Source: Bacillus sp. V5-8f (lineage in GTDB: Bacteria; Bacillota; Bacilli; Bacillales; DSM-1321). From it: DNA of 64,000 bases. This document shows positions 53,143 to 62,200 of this stretch, in pieces. The translations under genes were made by a program, and so were the position numbers. Every line of letters begins with the position of its first letter. The stretch's first letter is position 1. Under the pieces are notes generated by a model. That model had not been told where the DNA came from and did no database searches. It saw only the letters and a program-made list of their open reading frames with translations. The stretch is from the NCBI RefSeq assembly GCF_002863565.1, contig NZ_PGUW01000019.1, positions 1 to 64,000 on the forward strand, read 5' to 3'.

Positions 53143-53985
53143 CTATTCCGGCCTCCGCTCAAAATGATAATGCAGCCTATACTCACAAATATCTTTAGTT
53201 ATATCAAACAGAATCTGCCAATCCTCCGACAGAACATCAAATTCCAATTTAAAAGTAACATCTTCATACGAAATTAAATTGCTACTGCCGCTCCACTTTG
53301 TCATAGGCATTGTGGCAATGAGCTTACTTATTTTTGCTTCATCATAATCCCAAAGACTTCTGGTCCCTTTTGAAGCATATACTTCAATACAACCATCTTA
53401 TAGCTTATTGCCATTCCGGTTTTCTCGACTTCGACTATCCATTCCCTATATCTTATGTACACTTCTGTTCGGCTTCAGAAAGTTCGTCTGCCCATTCCAA
53501 AAAACCATAGTACGATGAAATCTCCTCCGGTAATGAGACGACTCCGAAGCCCCCTTCCCCCTTCAAGTGCAACTCAAGATAGGAAAGTCTTCTGCCCAAT
53601 TCCTGCTTTAACATAAGGTAATAATTTAAAAACTTTTCTTTCCTCGGCTGTTTCTTTCTAGCCATTTCCTTAAATAGATTGATAACTTGTGTATCCAAAT
53701 GGATTTCACACAGCTCCGGAACAACTGGCTCTATTAAATCAATGATCACACAGTAGTCCTTGGAATCACGCAGACGTGCAATCCCCTGCCAATTTGTTGG
53801 GTAAAAACAGTTAACGATTCAGTCGGTCGGACAAATAAAAGTGTATCAACCGTTGGAATGTCGACACCTTCATTAAACAAATTTACTGTAAAGATGACAT
53901 CCAGTTCTCCCTTTGCCAGCTGATCAATGGAATCTTTTCTGCCATACTCTTTTTGTTGGGAATGCAGGCTTACTCGGTTACTAGA
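53143..53985 (-). pseudogene. SF2 DEAD/DEAH helicase, C-terminal remnant
   Basis: Several minus-strand frames join to one helicase C-terminus. In order: HSQQKEYGRKDSIDQLAKGE, VNLFNEGVDIPTVDTLLFVR (motif V region), PTESLTVFTQQIGRGL (motif VI), RLRDSKDYCVIIDLIEPV, then a long helical part ending WADELSEAEQK; after another shift VEKTGMAISYKMVVLKYMLQ, and last LWDYDEAKISKLIATMP to ICEYRLHYHFERRPE. At least three frameshifts, and the N-terminal ATPase half (Walker A/B) is missing. Such helicases accompany nucleases in defence islands. The 5' cut lies within a few bases of the left copy of the 17-bp repeat at 53991. Confidence 0.82.
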
Positions 53986-53990
53986 AATTA

Positions 53991-54007
53991 ATTACATCAT
54001 GCCGCCC
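53991..54007 (+). repeat. 17-bp direct repeat, left copy
   Basis: ATTACATCATGCCGCCC, identical and in the same orientation to 61484-61500. The copies bracket the MATE and ABC transporter block. Confidence 0.6.
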
Positions 54008-54172
54008 CAAAGGTGAGAGTGTGTAATATCGTTACCGATGTGTGCTAAAAGTGCGGTATATATAGGTTTTGTAAATTTCTGTCTGTAACATCTTTAACGA
54101 GAATTTATTGTTTTTCATTGGATTGCATTAGCAAAATGTTAGCATTTCATTTACGCATCTTTCTAAAAATGG

Positions 54173-55519
54173 TTAGTAAAATTTTTGACCAGTTAATTTG
54201 GGAACAAATAACGATAAAAAGAAAGAACGAGAAAAACTAAATGTGACAAATGCAAGCCATAATCCGTGATTTTGATATAGAGGGACAAACAACCAAAGAG
54301 TTATTAAAAAGACAATCAATGCTAAAGCAATGGAATCCCGAATTGATTTTGCTTCAGTAGCACCTGAAAAAATTCCTTCTAGCTGCAAACCCCAGAATCC
54401 AACTATTGGAAACACTAGCATCCACACTAGGAAATCTTCTGACATAGATTTAACATCTGGTATAGTTGTAAATAACGCAATTATACTATCACCAAAAATA
54501 AGCACGATTAAACTCAAAAGAATGGCTGAAGCTAAACCCCACTGAGCGGAAAGAGTAAGCGCACGCTTATAAAGAAACAAGTTTTCTCCACCAATAGCTC
54601 TGCCAACCAAGATACTAGAAGCATTCGCGAAACCACCAAATAAATAAGCGATAATATAGTGAATTTGTAGTAAGATGGCATTGGCTGCTAACGTAACTTC
54701 GCCCATACTTGCCCCGATAGAAGTAAAAGTTACGGTCATTGTAAGCAAACATACAGTCCTTAGGAATAAATCCCTGTTCACTTTCATCATTTTTAATATG
54801 GGTTCTGTTTCTAGCAACATCGATAACTTTATACTAGCTAGTTTCTCTCTATTGGTAAGGTATAGAAGCAACGCTCCTAACACAACAGCACTAACCTCAG
54901 CGATAAGAGTAGCATAAGCAACGCCCTTCACTCCCATTCCTAATCCAAAAACAAAAACAAGATCCAATATAATGTTTAAGACGTTCATCCATATTTGAGT
55001 AGCTAATGCTAAACGAACCTTTCCCATTCCAATTAGCCAACCAATAATGACGTAACTTAGTAGAATGAAAGGTGCTCCCCAAATTCGAATAGAAAAATAG
55101 GTGGAAGCAAAGGATGATACTGCTTCACTTCCTCCAATTAATGATAAGGCCATGGTTAAAATGGGCCCCTGTAAAATGATAAAAAATAAGCCAAACAATA
55201 TGGCTAATATCATTGGCCTAAGAAACGATAATACCATCTCTCTCTGGTTATTTGCTCCTTCTGCCTGAGCAGTAAATCCACTTGTACTAACTCTGAGAAA
55301 CCCAAGCAGCCAGTACATCGTATTAAAGATAACTGCCCCAACAGCGACTCCACCAATGGAAGCCGGGTCAGGAATCCTTCCTATTACCGCTGTATCGACA
55401 GCTCCTAAAATAGGTGTTGAAATGCCTGATATAATAAGTGGAACTGCTAACACTAAGTACTGCCTATGACTAAAGGATACAGTGCCATTTAAGGTCATTG
55501 GTTCTGTTGCCAACTTCAT
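54173..55519 (-). CDS. MATE-family multidrug/metabolite exporter (DinF-like)
   Basis: A 448-residue membrane protein with 12 hydrophobic segments in two similar halves. Typical sequences are VPLIISGISTPILGAVDTAV at the start of the first half, and ILLQIHYIIAYLFGGFANAS in the second. DinF subgroup by length and start. It exports cationic or organic compounds using a sodium or proton gradient. It is downstream of a Fur-controlled ABC importer in the same orientation but 447 bases away, with a terminator between; an iron-chelator export role is possible, but not shown. No ribosome binding site problem: AGGAGGAA before ATG. Confidence 0.88.
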   Translation of the reverse strand: MKLATEPMTLNGTVSFSHRQYLVLAVPLIISGISTPILGAVDTAVIGRIPDPASIGGVAVGAVIFNTMYWLLGFLRVSTSGFTAQAEGANNQREMVLSFLRPMILAILFGLFFIILQGPILTMALSLIGGSEAVSSFASTYFSIRIWGAPFILLSYVIIGWLIGMGKVRLALATQIWMNVLNIILDLVFVFGLGMGVKGVAYATLIAEVSAVVLGALLLYLTNREKLASIKLSMLLETEPILKMMKVNRDLFLRTVCLLTMTVTFTSIGASMGEVTLAANAILLQIHYIIAYLFGGFANASSILVGRAIGGENLFLYKRALTLSAQWGLASAILLSLIVLIFGDSIIALFTTIPDVKSMSEDFLVWMLVFPIVGFWGLQLEGIFSGATEAKSIRDSIALALIVFLITLWLFVPLYQNHGLWLAFVTFSFSRSFFLSLFVPKLTGQKFY

Positions 55520-55966
55520 ATTCCTCCTACTTTTTGCATAACTTAATCAATTGAAGCTACTTGAATTATGGCTTTCCACATTGTTAATACAACCTGAGAA
55601 CATTTTAATCATTCGAAACGTTAACAATTGTTGTATTTGGAGATTATGGGGCGCACCTATAGATCTAAAGGTTTTCTATCCCATCATAAAACATTCCGAT
55701 TTAAAAGAACATCTATAAACCCAAACCAAACAAGTAGTGAGAATTACATAATAGCTTAAAGTTTACTCCCTTTCATTATGTAGAAAAGGACAGGTTTCCC
55801 TGTCCTTACGCATATTTTACAATATTCTTCCATCTTGAAGATGATCTTCATCGCGGGAATAAATCTGTTTTACCCTAATGATATAAATACAGAATTTTTC
55901 GTTTTAGATTTCTTTTGAGCCGTCTTTAACATCAAATTCTATGTTTTATTTTATCTGACTTCACGA
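55520..55966. other. Gap between ABC importer and MATE genes
   Basis: No gene. Holds a terminator at 55785-55810 and, nearer the MATE gene, its promoter region. Confidence 0.5.
55785..55810 (-). terminator. Terminator of the ABC importer operon
   Basis: AAGGACAGG TTTC CCTGTCCTT, a nine-pair stem with T-rich flank on the minus strand (CTTTTC), about 155 bases beyond the end of the last ATPase gene. Confidence 0.65.
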
Positions 55967-56809
55967 TTATTTAGATAATCTATTTGTGTTATTCCAGTTT
56001 GCTTTCGTTGTAAGTGTACGAAAACGTGGATGTTCAGCAAGGATGGAGTCTCTTAATCGTTTAACAATGGGGTGTTTTGAGGAAAAAAATTGGTCTTTTG
56101 AATCGTAAAGCTCAATCAGTTCTCCATTTTCAAGGACACCAATTTGATCTGATATTGAAAAAGCTGCCTTAATATCATGTGTAATAAAAAGATAGGATAA
56201 ACCGAAGTCATCCTTTAATTCATTTAATAATTGCAAAATTAAGCTTTGTGTAACCATGTCTAAACTACTTACTGATTCGTCAAGAACGATTAACTTCGGT
56301 TTTAGAGCAATTGCTCTAGCAATATTTATCCTTTGCAATTGTCCACCACTAAACTGGTGAGGGTATTTTTTCAGATCCTTTTCACTTAAGCCAACTCTTT
56401 CTAATAGCTCAATGACCCTTCTTTTTTGTTCTCCTACAGTTAGCTTTTCAAAGTTCTCTAATGGCTCTCTTATAATTCGTTCTGCTGTCATTCGGGGATT
56501 AACAGCAGAATATGAGTCCTGAAATACAACTTGGAGATCACGGCGTATTTTTTGTCGGGTAGCTTTATTCACATTGTAAATATCATGTCCTTGAAACAAA
56601 ATCTGACCTTGCTGTGGGCGTTTAATCCCAAGAATTACTTTCCCTAAGGTACTTTTACCAGCTCCACTTGTACCAATTAAGCCCAAACATGTCCCTTCTT
56701 CAATAGCAAAGGAAATCTCATTAAGAATCTTATTTGTTTGATTCTTCCCTTTAAAAAGCTTTTTAGAATTATAGCTAAAGCTTACTCTTTTTACCTGTAA
56801 TAAGCTCAA
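55967..56809 (-). CDS. ABC importer ATPase (NikE/OppF-like)
   Basis: A 280-residue ATP-binding subunit. Walker A GTSGAGKSTLGK (about 48-59), signature SGGQLQRINIARA, Walker B KLIVLDESVSSLD, and the H-loop in YLFITHDIKAAF. TTG start (MSLLQVKRVSFSY) with AGGGG eight bases upstream; this matches the usual NikE N-terminus better than the GTG three codons earlier, which would sit on the ribosome binding site. Fifth gene of a nik/opp-type operon on the minus strand. It hydrolyses ATP at the inner face of the membrane. Confidence 0.9.
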   Translation of the reverse strand: MSLLQVKRVSFSYNSKKLFKGKNQTNKILNEISFAIEEGTCLGLIGTSGAGKSTLGKVILGIKRPQQGQILFQGHDIYNVNKATRQKIRRDLQVVFQDSYSAVNPRMTAERIIREPLENFEKLTVGEQKRRVIELLERVGLSEKDLKKYPHQFSGGQLQRINIARAIALKPKLIVLDESVSSLDMVTQSLILQLLNELKDDFGLSYLFITHDIKAAFSISDQIGVLENGELIELYDSKDQFFSSKHPIVKRLRDSILAEHPRFRTLTTKANWNNTNRLSK

Positions 56810-56841
56810 TGGTTTCACCCCTAGGAAATTCGATTTGTCCG

Positions 56842-57672
56842 TTACAACATGTAGGTGTAGGGTTGTTTTTGAGAATATAAGGTTGGTCTTGTCCTTAACA
56901 GCTTCTTCGTGTACTCATGTTGTGGATCATCAAATAATTCCAACACATTTGCAGTTTCTACTATTCTTCCATGTTGCATCACGATTACATCATCAGCCAA
57001 CTCTGAAATAACTCCAAGATCATGAGAAATGAGTAAAATAGATGTTCCATACTCAGAACGTACCTTATCTAATAGACGAAGCACTAATAATTGGCTATGA
57101 AGATCAAGTGCTGTAGTTGGCTCATCGGCAATTATAACGGAGGGTTGTAAGCACGCAGCCATCGCAATCATCACTCGTTGAAGCATACCTCCACTTAATT
57201 GAAAAGAATAGTTTTTTAACAATTTGTCGGGATTTGGCAAATTTACACTTTTCAACACATCAATCGCAAGCTCCTTTGCTTGCTTTTTATTTAATGAAGT
57301 ATGAGATTTAATCGTTTCAATAAATTGATGGCCAATCGTAAAAACTGGAGTAAATGCATTCATCGGATTTTGCATAATGAAAGCAATATCCTTCCCTCGA
57401 ATTTTCCGCATTTCTCTGTTTTTTAACCCATTCAATTCCCTACCTTGTAGTGTAATGCTTCCTCTAATATCCATATTCTTTTTATCATGCAGCTGTAGGA
57501 TAGACATACTTGTAACGGTTTTACCACTACCGCTTTCCCCAACAAGACCTAGTATCTTTCCTTTTTTAATTCCAAAATTAATATCCTGAACAAGTGTGGA
57601 AATACCTTCTTGGGTTCTTACTTGTACATGTAAGTCTCTGACATTTAGAATAATTCGCTCTTTTGTTTCCAT
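56842..57672 (-). CDS. ABC importer ATPase (NikD/OppD-like)
   Basis: A 276-residue ATP-binding subunit. Walker A GESGSGKTVTSM, Q-loop FIMQNPMNAFTPVFTIGHQ typical of the Opp/Nik/Dpp group, signature QLSGGMLQRVMIAMA, Walker B SVIIADEPTTALDLHSQ and LLISHDLGVISELADDV. It forms a heterodimer with the next gene's product. It lies 20 bases after the second permease gene, minus strand. Start ATG behind AAAGGAC. Confidence 0.9.
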   Translation of the reverse strand: METKERIILNVRDLHVQVRTQEGISTLVQDINFGIKKGKILGLVGESGSGKTVTSMSILQLHDKKNMDIRGSITLQGRELNGLKNREMRKIRGKDIAFIMQNPMNAFTPVFTIGHQFIETIKSHTSLNKKQAKELAIDVLKSVNLPNPDKLLKNYSFQLSGGMLQRVMIAMAACLQPSVIIADEPTTALDLHSQLLVLRLLDKVRSEYGTSILLISHDLGVISELADDVIVMQHGRIVETANVLELFDDPQHEYTKKLLRTRPTLYSQKQPYTYML

Positions 57673-57692
57673 TATTTATCAGTCCTTTTTTA

Positions 57693-58523
57693 TTAGCGGC
57701 GTTTAACATCAAAACGTTCAGATAGTGCTTCTCCTAATAAATTAAAGGTAACAACAACTAGCATAATCATTAACCCCGGATAAATCATTAATGCTGGATT
57801 TGTTCTAATATATGACTTCCCTTCATGAATCATCGCCCCCCACTCGGGTATAGGGGGTTGCACACCTAATCCTAAGAAGGACATGGATGATAAATTCATA
57901 ATCGCCCAACCCATTTCTAATGTTCCCATTACCGCTAATGATGGAAGAACATTAGGAATAATATGTTTTTTCATGATGGTCCAAGTAGAAGATCCACTGA
58001 TTTTAGCTGCAGTAATATAGTTCTGTTCTTTCAGACTTAGAACCATTCCTCGAATTACCCTTGCGTAATAAACCCATTGTACGAGAATTAATCCTAAAAC
58101 AACTTGCATAAGACCTGCTCCCCAAATACCAACAAAACCAAGAACAAACAAGAGACTTGGGATCGCCATCAGACCATCACCAAATCTCATTAACAATCGA
58201 TCAACCCAACCGCCTATATACCCAGCAATGATACCAATGATTAAACCAATACTTAAAGCTGAAATAAAAATAAGCATAGCATACCCAAGCGAAATTCTTG
58301 CTCCGATTAAAATCCGTGAAAGTGTACATCGACCTAAATGGTCTGTTCCTAATGGATACTCTACAGAAGGTTTCTGTAGTTTATGAGATAAATTTACAGC
58401 GATAGGGTCATTAGGTGCAAGCCACGGAGCAAAGAGGGTGATCAAAAATAACATACACAGTATAAGAGAACAAAAGACAATCACTCTTTGACTTCTTAAC
58501 ATATCACGAAACTTTGCTATCAT
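57693..58523 (-). CDS. ABC importer permease (NikC/OppC-like)
   Basis: A 276-residue inner-membrane permease with six hydrophobic segments. Typical OppC/NikC N-terminus with the FAPWLAPNDPIAVNLSHKLQ motif and the later PSVEYPLGTDHLGRCTLSRI; the EAA coupling loop is ITAAKISGSSTWTIMKKHII. The start overlaps the stop of the first permease gene by four bases (ATGA), so they are translationally coupled. Conserved GTDHLGRC agrees with Nik/Opp families. Confidence 0.92.
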   Translation of the reverse strand: MIAKFRDMLRSQRVIVFCSLILCMLFLITLFAPWLAPNDPIAVNLSHKLQKPSVEYPLGTDHLGRCTLSRILIGARISLGYAMLIFISALSIGLIIGIIAGYIGGWVDRLLMRFGDGLMAIPSLLFVLGFVGIWGAGLMQVVLGLILVQWVYYARVIRGMVLSLKEQNYITAAKISGSSTWTIMKKHIIPNVLPSLAVMGTLEMGWAIMNLSSMSFLGLGVQPPIPEWGAMIHEGKSYIRTNPALMIYPGLMIMLVVVTFNLLGEALSERFDVKRR

Positions 58524-59464
58524 TCGTACTGCCTTCCTTTTCTTAAAATACGTGGGTCAATATACATTTGGATAAGGTCGACAATTAAGTTACTTATAAG
58601 GAATAATCCTGCTGCTAACAGCACATAGCCTTGAATAACAGGAACATCACGGTTAAAAACAGCCTCAATAAAATATCGTCCAAACCCAGGCCATGAAAAG
58701 ACTGCCTCTACAATGATTGCTCCAGTCATTAAGTTTCCTAAATTCATCCCAAGTCCAGTAATCATAGGAGAGATGGCAATTCTTAATACATGCTTTCCCA
58801 TTATAATTTTTTCATGAATCCCTCTCGTCCGTGCAAAAAGGACATAGGGCTCGTGAAGATTTTCAATAACACTTGCACGTAACAGTCGGGTATATAAAGC
58901 TATTAAAGGGAATGCCAACGTGACAGAAGGCAATATCAAATGCCTCCATGTCCCTGTACCCTCCACTGGGAAAAGGTCTAGCTTTACTGAAAAGAAAAAA
59001 ATGAACAAATATCCAAGCCAAAAGGATGGGACAGATGCCCCAATAAAAGATAGGAATCGACTTAAATGGTCCATTCCACTGTTCTTCTTTATTCCAGCTA
59101 AAAACCCAATAGGGACACTGACTATGATAGCAATGAATAGACTACCTGCCGTTAACTGAATAGTTGCTGGCAGGCGAGAGGAAATCTCTTCCCATACAGG
59201 TTTATTCGTAACATAAGATATGCCAAAATCAAGTTGGCATATCTTAATAAGTGCATTTGCATATTGGATTAGGAGAGGTTGATCTAAGCCGAACTCATGT
59301 CTTTTTTGTTCCAACATCTCATCTGTTGGTTGGATATGTGCTGCAGCAAAGTAAGCTTCAGCTGGATCCACTGGTGATAGATTAATCATTCCAAATGTTA
59401 CTAGAGTGGCCAAAAGAAAGATTGGAACAATGGTGATTATTCGTTTAAAAACATAAATAGCCAT
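58520..59464 (-). CDS. ABC importer permease (NikB/OppB-like)
   Basis: A 314-residue inner-membrane permease with six hydrophobic segments, of the OppB/NikB type. Start MAIYVFKRIITIVPIFLLAT and ending VDLIQMYIDPRILRKGRQYE are typical. The coupling loop LLRASVIENLHEPYVLFART with the following RGI is well conserved. It follows the binding protein gene by about 20 bases. Ribosome binding site GGAGAGG before the ATG. Confidence 0.92.
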   Translation of the reverse strand: MAIYVFKRIITIVPIFLLATLVTFGMINLSPVDPAEAYFAAAHIQPTDEMLEQKRHEFGLDQPLLIQYANALIKICQLDFGISYVTNKPVWEEISSRLPATIQLTAGSLFIAIIVSVPIGFLAGIKKNSGMDHLSRFLSFIGASVPSFWLGYLFIFFFSVKLDLFPVEGTGTWRHLILPSVTLAFPLIALYTRLLRASVIENLHEPYVLFARTRGIHEKIIMGKHVLRIAISPMITGLGMNLGNLMTGAIIVEAVFSWPGFGRYFIEAVFNRDVPVIQGYVLLAAGLFLISNLIVDLIQMYIDPRILRKGRQYE

Positions 59465-59483
59465 GAAAAACCTCTCCTGTTAC

Positions 59484-61112
59484 TTACTTGTTTACACTTA
59501 TTCCTGTAAATGGATGTTCATCGCGATTTGCTGGGAATGTAAAATCTGAAACATTATTTTGATAGATTGCTATTTTCCTAATATAAGATATAGGTACAAT
59601 TGCACCTTGCTCTTGTAAGGAACCTAAAATACCTGTGTACAACTTTTCACGCTCTTCTTCATCCGTAGTTTGCTGAACTTCAGCTATTTGCTCCAGTAAC
59701 TCCTCCTTATTAGGATAAGATGAAATAGCTTCCCTAAACCCAAATCCTTCTGTTGCGACTATATTTACGAAAGTATGTGGGTCATATGGAGCTCCATAGT
59801 TACTGAAGAAGTTCATATCAAACTCATTCGCTTTGAATCTTTCAACTTGAGTGGTAAGCTCAACACCAACAATATTTAATTTTACGCCTAATGCTGCCCA
59901 CTCAGATTGTAATGTTTCTGCCATTGTTTTTTGAATGGATTCAGCAGAGTTGTACATTAACTCAATTTCTAGAGGCTTCCCATCTTTTTCGCGAATATTT
60001 TTACCTTCTGGTAACTTCCATCCTGCTTCATCTAATAATTGTTGTGCTTTTTCAACATTATAATCAACTACTGTTGCATCAACATTTGAAGTATAAGGGA
60101 AATTTGTTGGTAAGATATAGTCAGCCTTCTCCTCCAAGCCAGATGTCACACCCTCAACCATTGCTTGTTTATTAAATCCATAATGTAATGCTTGACGAAC
60201 ACGTAGATCTGAAAGCTGTTCTTTATTCGTATTCAGCACTAGCTGTCTAGTAGCGACTGGCTCAGAAATGCTAGTTCCATAGGAACCTGTGGACTCTAAT
60301 TGCTTAAAAGAATCTATACTGATAACACCTTCACCATACACAAGGTCTAATTCACCTTTTTCGAAAGCTAGCACTCGTGTTTCAGCATCCGGAATAACTT
60401 TGACTTTAATTCGCTCAACACTTGGGAGTTCACCCCAATAATTTTCGTTACGTTTAAATACAGCAAATTCATCTGCTTTATATTCATCTAATACCCAAGG
60501 GCCAGTCCCAATTGGCTTTTCTACACCTTTTGAAGTGTCTCCATCTTGAGGGAAACCAGATTCCCCTAAGAATCGAACTGGGCGCACAACAGCTAACTCT
60601 TGAATTGTAGGATAATACGCTTCTGTTAATGTTAACTTAAATGTATACTCATCAATAACCTCTGTTTGAGCAATCTTCGGAATAAATCCTAACCACCCAT
60701 GCATATCTGCATTTTTTAATATGGCATCAAAGTTCTTTTTTACAATATCTGCATTAAAACTTGTACCATCAGAAAACTTTACATCTTGACGTAGTTTGAA
60801 CAGATACTCTTTCCCATCATCGGAAATTCCCCATGATTCTGCTAAATGTGGTTTTAACTCTCCACCAGCTTGATAGCTAACTAAAGGTTCATATATCATA
60901 GATTGTGCAAATAATTGAGATGGATTATAGACATGTGGATTCATTGTGCCTACATCCCTTGGCCAAGCAAAAGTAATTATATTTTCACTTTCAGCAATAG
61001 ATTCAGATTCATTTTCAACAGATTCACTTGTACAACCAAGTAAAGCCATAGATAAAATAAGGACCATTACGGACATTAGTAAAAATTGATTTTTATTTTT
61101 AGAGTTTAACAT
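59484..61112 (-). CDS. Substrate-binding lipoprotein, NikA-like (nickel/metallophore)
   Basis: A 542-residue solute-binding protein of the Opp/Nik family. Start at MLNSKNKNQF with AGGAGG nine bases upstream. Lipobox ALLGC gives a lipid-anchored Cys near residue 27. It is more like NikA than OppA: TFAWPRDVGTMNPHVYNPSQ, MIYEPLVSYQAGGELKPHLA, PIGTGPWVLDEYKADEFAVF, NENYWGELP and GAPYDPHTFVN all match blocks of the nickel-binding protein as I remember them. A Fur-type box overlaps the promoter, so the cargo is likely an iron or metal chelate rather than plain nickel. Confidence 0.9.
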   Translation of the reverse strand: MLNSKNKNQFLLMSVMVLILSMALLGCTSESVENESESIAESENIITFAWPRDVGTMNPHVYNPSQLFAQSMIYEPLVSYQAGGELKPHLAESWGISDDGKEYLFKLRQDVKFSDGTSFNADIVKKNFDAILKNADMHGWLGFIPKIAQTEVIDEYTFKLTLTEAYYPTIQELAVVRPVRFLGESGFPQDGDTSKGVEKPIGTGPWVLDEYKADEFAVFKRNENYWGELPSVERIKVKVIPDAETRVLAFEKGELDLVYGEGVISIDSFKQLESTGSYGTSISEPVATRQLVLNTNKEQLSDLRVRQALHYGFNKQAMVEGVTSGLEEKADYILPTNFPYTSNVDATVVDYNVEKAQQLLDEAGWKLPEGKNIREKDGKPLEIELMYNSAESIQKTMAETLQSEWAALGVKLNIVGVELTTQVERFKANEFDMNFFSNYGAPYDPHTFVNIVATEGFGFREAISSYPNKEELLEQIAEVQQTTDEEEREKLYTGILGSLQEQGAIVPISYIRKIAIYQNNVSDFTFPANRDEHPFTGISVNK

Positions 61113-61131
61113 AAAAGTGTTCCTCCTGAGT

Positions 61132-61152
61132 TGATAATGATAACTATTATCA
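61132..61152 (-). promoter_or_regulatory. Fur box at the ABC importer promoter
   Basis: TGATAAT, seven bases, ATTATCA: a near-perfect palindrome matching 17 of 19 bases of the classical GATAATGATAATCATTATC Fur box. It covers the predicted transcription start, the position from which an iron-loaded repressor blocks RNA polymerase. Confidence 0.85.
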
Positions 61153-61181
61153 ATAGTATGGCTTGAACATATGATTGTCAA
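61153..61181 (-). promoter_or_regulatory. Sigma-A promoter of the ABC importer
   Basis: On the minus strand -35 TTGACA (61181-61176, perfect) and -10 TACTAT (61158-61153) with a 17-base spacer. The Fur box begins directly after the -10 element. Confidence 0.82.
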
Positions 61182-61794
61182 TGAATTTTCAGATATTTTA
61201 CAAAGGATTCAAGTTATTAAGTTTAATAATTATTTTGACAACCTTAAGTCTATTTGTGATGAGCTACGGTTAGGTAAAATAGTACTTTGATTAGGTTCTA
61301 AATTAATTTGATGCCTTTTACCCTAGAGATATTATGAGTTAACACCCCATTCAAAAAAATGAAAAAAGAGACTTCTCAAAAGTTTAAACAACTAATGAAA
61401 AGTCTCTCTTAATTCTGCATTATGTTAGCATTTTGTTCGCCTACTTCTTAATATACCCTTATATACCAAGGGACTGAGCAGCTATTACATCATGCCGCCC
61501 ATTCCACCTATTGACTTTAGTGAGGTATTCCTGCACAGCGTTTTCTTCTCACTTTTTAGCACAACCCCTTTGGTAGTCAAAATCCTTTTGTAGTAACGTC
61601 TATTTACACTATCTTACTTAACAATTCTCCCTTATAAAAAACCAGGCTGTTTGTTTCCCTTTGTTAAAATTAGATTTATTAAGCACATTCAAAGTGTGTT
61701 GTTTATAGAAACATCTGCTTCTGATCTACTTAAGACTCTTTTCTAAACTGTGTCGAACATAGAGAAAATATGGAGCAGATACTTTGTGTAAATA
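61182..61794. other. Gap with direct repeat, no intact gene
   Basis: No gene recognised. Contains the right copy of the 17-bp direct repeat (61484-61500) and a TGTTAGCATTTTG motif (61429-61441) similar to one near the left copy. A short hairpin-like TTATA... region at 61450 is not convincing. Confidence 0.4.
61484..61500 (+). repeat. 17-bp direct repeat, right copy
   Basis: ATTACATCATGCCGCCC, identical to 53991-54007. It lies outside the promoter of the ABC importer. Confidence 0.6.
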
Positions 61795-61992
61795 TCACAC
61801 TGACCCGTATATTTCACATAAACGTTTAGAGAAATTAAGAATCGCATTTTTAACCGCTTTATGTTTATCGAATAAATCAGTACCTCTTCCAATTCTTTCA
61901 TTAATATCATAGGATAATGGTTTTTTTGATGCAAAAGCAATAAAAAGATTACTATCCTTAAAAACTTCTACATAGTAATTTTCATCATTCAT
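61795..61992 (-). CDS. Small hypothetical protein (65 aa)
   Basis: A short frame of 65 codons: MNDENYYVEVFKDSNLFIAF, then KKPLSYDINERIGRGTDLFD and a helical AVKNAILNFSKRLCEIYGSV. AGGAC lies upstream but further than ideal. It is just downstream of the GIY-YIG remnant on the same strand, and could be a small accessory or decayed piece of that gene. Family not recognised. Confidence 0.35.
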   Translation of the reverse strand: MNDENYYVEVFKDSNLFIAFASKKPLSYDINERIGRGTDLFDKHKAVKNAILNFSKRLCEIYGSV

Positions 61993-62032
61993 CACATAGT
62001 CCTAAATATAACTAGTTCCAAATTTTTATTAT

Positions 62033-62200
62033 TCATTTTCTATTCACCTCATTTTTTATTAGGTGTTCCCGATTATGAATTGTTAACCTTTCTGCAAAGT
62101 AATTCTTAGATTCATTCATATAGACTCTGATTGTTTGATCGTCGTAATCCTGGCCAAATAGAAAGTACACTCCCATATTTTTCAAACCCATTTTTTCCAT
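62033..62200 (-). pseudogene. GIY-YIG-type nuclease fragment
   Basis: A 55-codon frame: MEKMGLKNMGVYFLFGQDYD, then TIRVYMNESKNYFAERLTIH. GVYFLFG and VYMNESKNYFAERLTIH match the GIY-YIG motif pair (GVYFL...VYIGE....RL..H) with Tyr-Met-Asn in place of Tyr-Ile-Gly. The remainder of the nuclease (catalytic Glu and C-terminal domain) is missing. Upstream, a degenerate frame reads DYYGKNGF. Probably a remnant of a DUF4357/GIY-YIG mobile or defence gene. Confidence 0.5.

Noticed and set aside
61484-61509. Minus-strand reading GGMGGMM followed by a stop, like the end of GroEL
   Set aside because: Only seven codons match, nothing upstream resembles GroEL, and the second copy of the repeat reads LWGGMM. 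A coincidence of Gly/Met codons is more likely than an attachment site in groEL.
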